Origin: Treponema sp. UBA1226 | GTDB taxonomy: Bacteria; Spirochaetota; Spirochaetia; Treponematales; Treponemataceae | Assembly: GCA_002309195.1 (NCBI GenBank) | Contig: DBWY01000001.1 | Coordinates: 25,241 to 63,211 of the forward strand | Reading direction: 5' to 3' | Length of the DNA stretch: 37,971 nt | In this document: piece after piece, positions 34,586 to 37,971 of the stretch | Layout: each line of letters starts with the position of its first letter | How positions within the stretch are numbered: the first letter of the stretch is position 1 | Position numbers and translations under genes: made by a program | Notes under the pieces: model-generated | What the model was told of the DNA's origin: nothing | The model's database searches: none | The model's input: the letters and a program-made list of their open reading frames with translations, nothing else

Positions 34586-36552
34586 GTTTTTTAAGAATTA
34601 AAAAACTTTTTATGATTCTTGCAGCTCTTCTTTTTAGTGCAGGCTTATCATTTGCCGCAGAAGTATGGAATGGTGTTGTTCATATTACAGATCCTGAATC
34701 TCTTGGACATGATATTATAAACCTAAACGGTAACTGGGAATTTTATCCTGCACAGGAATTCCAGAGTTTTAACCGCGAACAGTATGACATGGCATTTATA
34801 AAAGTGCCGGGTGCATGGGAGTACAACGCCAAAAAGAATTTACAGGCAGATTTTGCATGTTACAGAATTAAGATAATGGGTTTAAAACCTGGTACGCGTT
34901 ATGCGATTTTTTCAAGGGTTTGTCCTGCGACCGCTTCTAAATTTTTCTGCAATGGTGCAAAGGTTGGAGAATACGGAAGGTATTCTTCGAACGAAAAGCT
35001 TGCAAAATCTGCCGAGCGTCCCGTTTACTTATTCTTAAACTCTGACAGCATTGGAACGATTGAGCTTGTAATACAGGTTTCTAGTTTTTCAAATCATCAG
35101 TCGGGAATTATTTCTTCGCTTTTATTTGCGGAACAAAAAGTCATTACGAAGCATTTTATAAAAATTATTATTTCATGCGCGATTCTTCTCGGAGCAATTC
35201 TGTTTACGTGTATCATAAACTTTTCTGTGTTTATCGGTGATACGAAAAACTTTGCCAACATGATTTTTGGTTTTCTTCTTCTTGGGCTTTTGTGTCAGCT
35301 TTTAACTTCGAACGGAAGTATTCTTTCGTGGATGTTCCCTGATATTCCTTTCTCTGTCATACAGGGGCTAAAGTATGTTCCGCTTTGGATGTCGCCGCAG
35401 TTGTTCTCTGTTTTAATGATGCGTGATAAGAGTTTTGAACAGCATTATCCGTATGTTGATAAAGCAATCTTCGGAATTTTTTCTGCATTTGCAGTTATAT
35501 TCTGTGCATTCCCGATTAAATACACAAACTATCTTAGCGTAATACTTATTTCTGCAAACGGGCTTTTCTATTTTTATGCAATCATAAGAATGGCAAGAAA
35601 CTTTGCGGTAAAGCAGATAAAAGACGGAATTTATCTTTCGTTCTATATTGTTGTAACGACAGGATTTTTCTTTGATATTCTGTTCCCTGTGCAGAGTTCT
35701 ATGATTGTAATTCTCTTTAGTCAGGTCGGAATTCTTATTCTTGCAATGTTCGATGTATTCTATATGGCGTATGCGCATCAGTCGATATTCCATAATACGC
35801 ACCGCATCATGACGATTCTTGAAAACATAAATGATTCTTATGAAAAATTTATTTCACATGAATTTCTTGAACTTGTAAATAGAAGTGATCCTAACGAAGT
35901 TAAACTCGGAGATTATGCAAAAACCGCACTGACGATTATGTATGTTCAGACTTCGATAATAACCAGCGATGAAACTACGATTTTGCCGCGACACGAATTT
36001 GACACGTGCAGTAAATTTATTAAGCTCATTACAGATTGTATCGATCAGTCGAACGGGTTTGTTTCTAACTTTCTGGGACGTGGATGCGTTGCAATTTTTA
36101 CAGGCGGCCCGAATGACGCGCTCTTTGCGGCAAGAAAAATTATGGTCGAGGCAGATACGCTGAACGAAACTCAAATGAGAAGCGGGGAATACTGCGTTTC
36201 TATAAATGCAGGAATCCATTATGGGGATGTTATAACCGGTGCCATTGGCGAAGATTTGCGTCTTGATAATGTAATAATCGGACCGTGTATGAACGCAGTA
36301 TGCAGAATTAGTGCTGTTGCCTATAAGCATGGTGGTTCTTTTCTGATTTCAAAAGATGCTCTTGACCAGATAGAAGGCGATATCGCATGTGATGTACGGC
36401 TTTATCCAAATTCAATCATAACCGCAGAAAATGACGAAATAATACTTTACGAATGTGTTGATGAAAATTCCAGTGACGATGATACAGAGGTCGTAAAACC
36501 GGTTCCAATCAGCAGTAAAGAAATCGAGAATTTTACAAAGATTTACTGGTAA
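34582..36552 (+). CDS. 7TMR-DISM class III nucleotidyl cyclase, Asn/Arg subunit without metal ligands (C2-like)
   Basis: This 656-residue protein has the same build as its upstream neighbour: signal peptide (FMILAALLFSAGLSFAAE), jelly-roll-like sensor (about 30-185, with LNGNWEFYPAQEF and VPGAWEY), seven membrane segments (about 191-396) and a class III cyclase domain (about 420-625). Ungapped comparison with the neighbour puts Gln456 and Arg500 at the two metal-binding Asp positions, and Asn496 at the Lys position (SNFLGRG against SKYLGDG). In contrast, the second half is intact: Asp562 and the catalytic pair Asn571 and Arg575 (LDNVIIGPCMNAVCR). Alone it should not bind the metal ions. With the upstream protein it could complete one active site. 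About 30 residues follow the cyclase fold, acidic (SSDDDTE) and then uncharacterised. The base-selecting Lys is missing, so substrate choice is uncertain. Confidence 0.87.
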   Translation: MSFLRIKKLFMILAALLFSAGLSFAAEVWNGVVHITDPESLGHDIINLNGNWEFYPAQEFQSFNREQYDMAFIKVPGAWEYNAKKNLQADFACYRIKIMGLKPGTRYAIFSRVCPATASKFFCNGAKVGEYGRYSSNEKLAKSAERPVYLFLNSDSIGTIELVIQVSSFSNHQSGIISSLLFAEQKVITKHFIKIIISCAILLGAILFTCIINFSVFIGDTKNFANMIFGFLLLGLLCQLLTSNGSILSWMFPDIPFSVIQGLKYVPLWMSPQLFSVLMMRDKSFEQHYPYVDKAIFGIFSAFAVIFCAFPIKYTNYLSVILISANGLFYFYAIIRMARNFAVKQIKDGIYLSFYIVVTTGFFFDILFPVQSSMIVILFSQVGILILAMFDVFYMAYAHQSIFHNTHRIMTILENINDSYEKFISHEFLELVNRSDPNEVKLGDYAKTALTIMYVQTSIITSDETTILPRHEFDTCSKFIKLITDCIDQSNGFVSNFLGRGCVAIFTGGPNDALFAARKIMVEADTLNETQMRSGEYCVSINAGIHYGDVITGAIGEDLRLDNVIIGPCMNAVCRISAVAYKHGGSFLISKDALDQIEGDIACDVRLYPNSIITAENDEIILYECVDENSSDDDTEVVKPVPISSKEIENFTKIYW

Positions 36553-36560
36553 CTGTCTTA

Positions 36561-36589
36561 TTGTAAAAAAATCTTCATAACGCTACAAT
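36561..36589 (+). promoter_or_regulatory. Promoter of aspS
   Basis: TTGTAA (36561-36566), a 17-base spacer and TACAAT (36584-36589) form a good vegetative promoter. The ATG at 36599 follows after 9 bases, so the message has at most a few leader bases. Confidence 0.65.
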
Positions 36590-36598
36590 ATCAACATT

Positions 36599-37971
36599 AT
36601 GGAAAACTCTAAGAGAACAGTAACTTGCGGTGAACTTCGCAAGAGTGATGTTGGTAAGAAAGTTGTTTTAAATGGTTGGGTTGCCCGCACCCGTGACTTG
36701 GGCGGACTTTTGTTTATTCGTCTTCGCGACCGCTATGGTATTACACAGGTTATGGTCGGCGATAAGGCAAGTGATGATGTTAAAAAAATTGCTGCTTCAC
36801 TTAAAAGCGAATATTGTATCGCTGTTGAAGGAATCGTTGCAGCGCGCTCAGATAAAGATGTTAATGCCGATATGGCAACCGGCGAAATCGAAGTAGAAGC
36901 TACAGATATCGAAATCTTTACAACAAGTCAGGAGCTTCCTTTTTCTATCGAAGAAGTTCGTCAGAAAGACGGAACTTTAGTAGTTGCAAACGAAGATCTT
37001 CGTCTTAAATACCGCTATCTCGACCTTCGCCGCGAACCTATGCAGCACAATATTATTCTTCGCTCACAGGTTGCATTTGCTACACGCGAATATTTAACTT
37101 CTAAAGGTTTTTTGGAAATTGAAACTCCAACCTTTATTAAATCAACCCCAGAAGGTGCGCGAGACTACCTCGTTCCAAGCCGTGTACATCCGGGAAAATT
37201 TTATTCTCTCCCACAGAGCCCTCAGCTTTACAAACAGCTTCTGATGGTTTCTGGTTTTGATAAATACTTCCAGATTGCACGCTGCTATCGTGACGAAGAT
37301 GCACGCGGTGATCGTCAGCCTGAATTTACTCAAATCGATATGGAACTTTCTTTTACAAACCGAGAAGAGGTTCTTGCAACTACAGAAGGCATGATGCAGC
37401 ATATCTTTAAAAAGACTTTGAACTATGACCTTCCGGCTAAGTTTGACAGAATTGCATGGGAAGATGCATTTGACTGGTATGGTTCTGATAAACCTGATTT
37501 ACGTTTTGATATGAAGATGCAGGATGCAGCATTTATGGCAGACCTTGCAGACTTTAATGCATTTAAAGCAGGAGCTGCAAATGCTGGACGCGAAATTCAG
37601 AGACACAAGAGAAGTGGACTTAAAGCGCTCGTTGTAAAAAACGTTGCAGACAAATACAGCCGCAAAAGTATTGAAGCACTTGAAGAAGTTGCAAAGACAT
37701 ACAAGGCAAAAGGTCTTGCATGGATGAAAGTTGCAGAAAGCGGCCAGTTCGAGGGTGGTATTTCAAAGTTCTATGCAGGAAAAGAAAGTGAAATCTGCTC
37801 TAAACTCGGTGCTGAAAAGAACGACCTTCTTTTGTTTGTAAGTGATGAAAACTGGCAGCTTGCTTGTACAGCTCTTGGTGCTGTTCGTAAGCAGCTTGGA
37901 AAAGATTTGAATTTATATAATCCGAACGATGAGTTCCATTTTGCATGGATTATTGACTTTCCATATTTTGC
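36599..37971 (+). CDS. aspS: Aspartyl-tRNA synthetase (3' end missing)
   Basis: The frame starts at ATG 36599 and stays open to the end of the window (457 residues; bacterial AspRS is near 590). It attaches aspartate to tRNA-Asp. The N-terminal OB-fold anticodon-binding domain (about 1-110) contains GWVARTRDLGGLLFIRLRDRYGITQV. Class II motif 1 is in GFLEIETPTF, preceded by RYRYLDLRR, and motif 2 is FQIARCYRDEDARGDRQPEFTQIDMELSF. The region after about residue 300 fits the insertion domain of bacterial-type AspRS; motif 3 lies beyond the window. The gene has its own promoter in the 46-base gap after the cyclase pair and no Shine-Dalgarno sequence. Whether it is discriminating or non-discriminating (also charging tRNA-Asn) is not decided here. 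Confidence 0.97.
   Translation, partial: MENSKRTVTCGELRKSDVGKKVVLNGWVARTRDLGGLLFIRLRDRYGITQVMVGDKASDDVKKIAASLKSEYCIAVEGIVAARSDKDVNADMATGEIEVEATDIEIFTTSQELPFSIEEVRQKDGTLVVANEDLRLKYRYLDLRREPMQHNIILRSQVAFATREYLTSKGFLEIETPTFIKSTPEGARDYLVPSRVHPGKFYSLPQSPQLYKQLLMVSGFDKYFQIARCYRDEDARGDRQPEFTQIDMELSFTNREEVLATTEGMMQHIFKKTLNYDLPAKFDRIAWEDAFDWYGSDKPDLRFDMKMQDAAFMADLADFNAFKAGAANAGREIQRHKRSGLKALVVKNVADKYSRKSIEALEEVAKTYKAKGLAWMKVAESGQFEGGISKFYAGKESEICSKLGAEKNDLLLFVSDENWQLACTALGAVRKQLGKDLNLYNPNDEFHFAWIIDFPYF

Noticed and set aside
1..37971. tRNA, rRNA, CRISPR, transposase or prophage features
   Set aside because: No cloverleaf, regular repeat-spacer array, terminal inverted repeats or phage/transposase motifs were recognised by eye on either strand.

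Overview
The window reads as chromosomal DNA of a host-associated spirochaete, most likely a Treponema. The support is indirect: spirochaete-type lipoprotein signals, very large Ig-like surface proteins, abundant nucleotide-signalling proteins built on periplasmic sensors and 7TMR-DISM receptors, and AT-leaning DNA. No rRNA, tRNA, CRISPR array, insertion sequence or phage gene was recognised. The sequence is gene-dense and cut at both ends (purL at the left, aspS at the right).

Layout. 1-5.8 kb: the 3' part of a long PurL/PurQ fusion (purine synthesis), a thioredoxin-fold-like lipoprotein, then on the minus strand an RluA-family pseudouridine synthase translationally coupled to an omptin-like outer-membrane protease. 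5.8-9.6 kb: a TetR regulator, then an overlapping pair, 2,4-diaminobutyrate aminotransferase and 2,4-diaminobutyrate decarboxylase, which together make 1,3-diaminopropane from aspartate semialdehyde. 9.6-11.3 kb: parA-parB, closed by a bidirectional terminator. 11.4-15.2 kb: a divergent c-di-GMP pair, a membrane diguanylate cyclase with two periplasmic solute-binding domains and a cytoplasmic PAS-like/HD-GYP/receiver protein. 15.4-31.3 kb: two giant surface proteins, a 1744-residue Ig-repeat protein ending in an apparent beta-barrel and a 3527-residue Ig-repeat lipoprotein. 31.3-32.5 kb: a membrane-anchored solute-binding-like protein on the minus strand. 32.7-36.6 kb: two overlapping genes, each encoding a signal peptide, jelly-roll sensor, seven membrane segments and a class III nucleotidyl-cyclase domain. 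36.6 kb to the end: aspS.

The strongest lead is the cyclase pair. The first protein keeps both metal-binding aspartates but has lost the catalytic Asn and Arg; the second has lost both metal aspartates but keeps the Asn and Arg. Neither should work as a homodimer, but a heterodimer would assemble one composite site, much as the C1 and C2 halves of animal adenylyl cyclases do. Other leads are an omptin-like protease with apparently intact catalytic residues in a spirochaete-like genome, an 11-base motif (AATTCAGCCTG) found three times and only between genes, several genes whose -10 box lies 7-10 bases before the start codon (leaderless-type transcripts), and a 24-base tandem repeat that places a Cys every eight residues in the omptin leader.

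All functional assignments come from reading motifs by eye; no database search or structure prediction was run.
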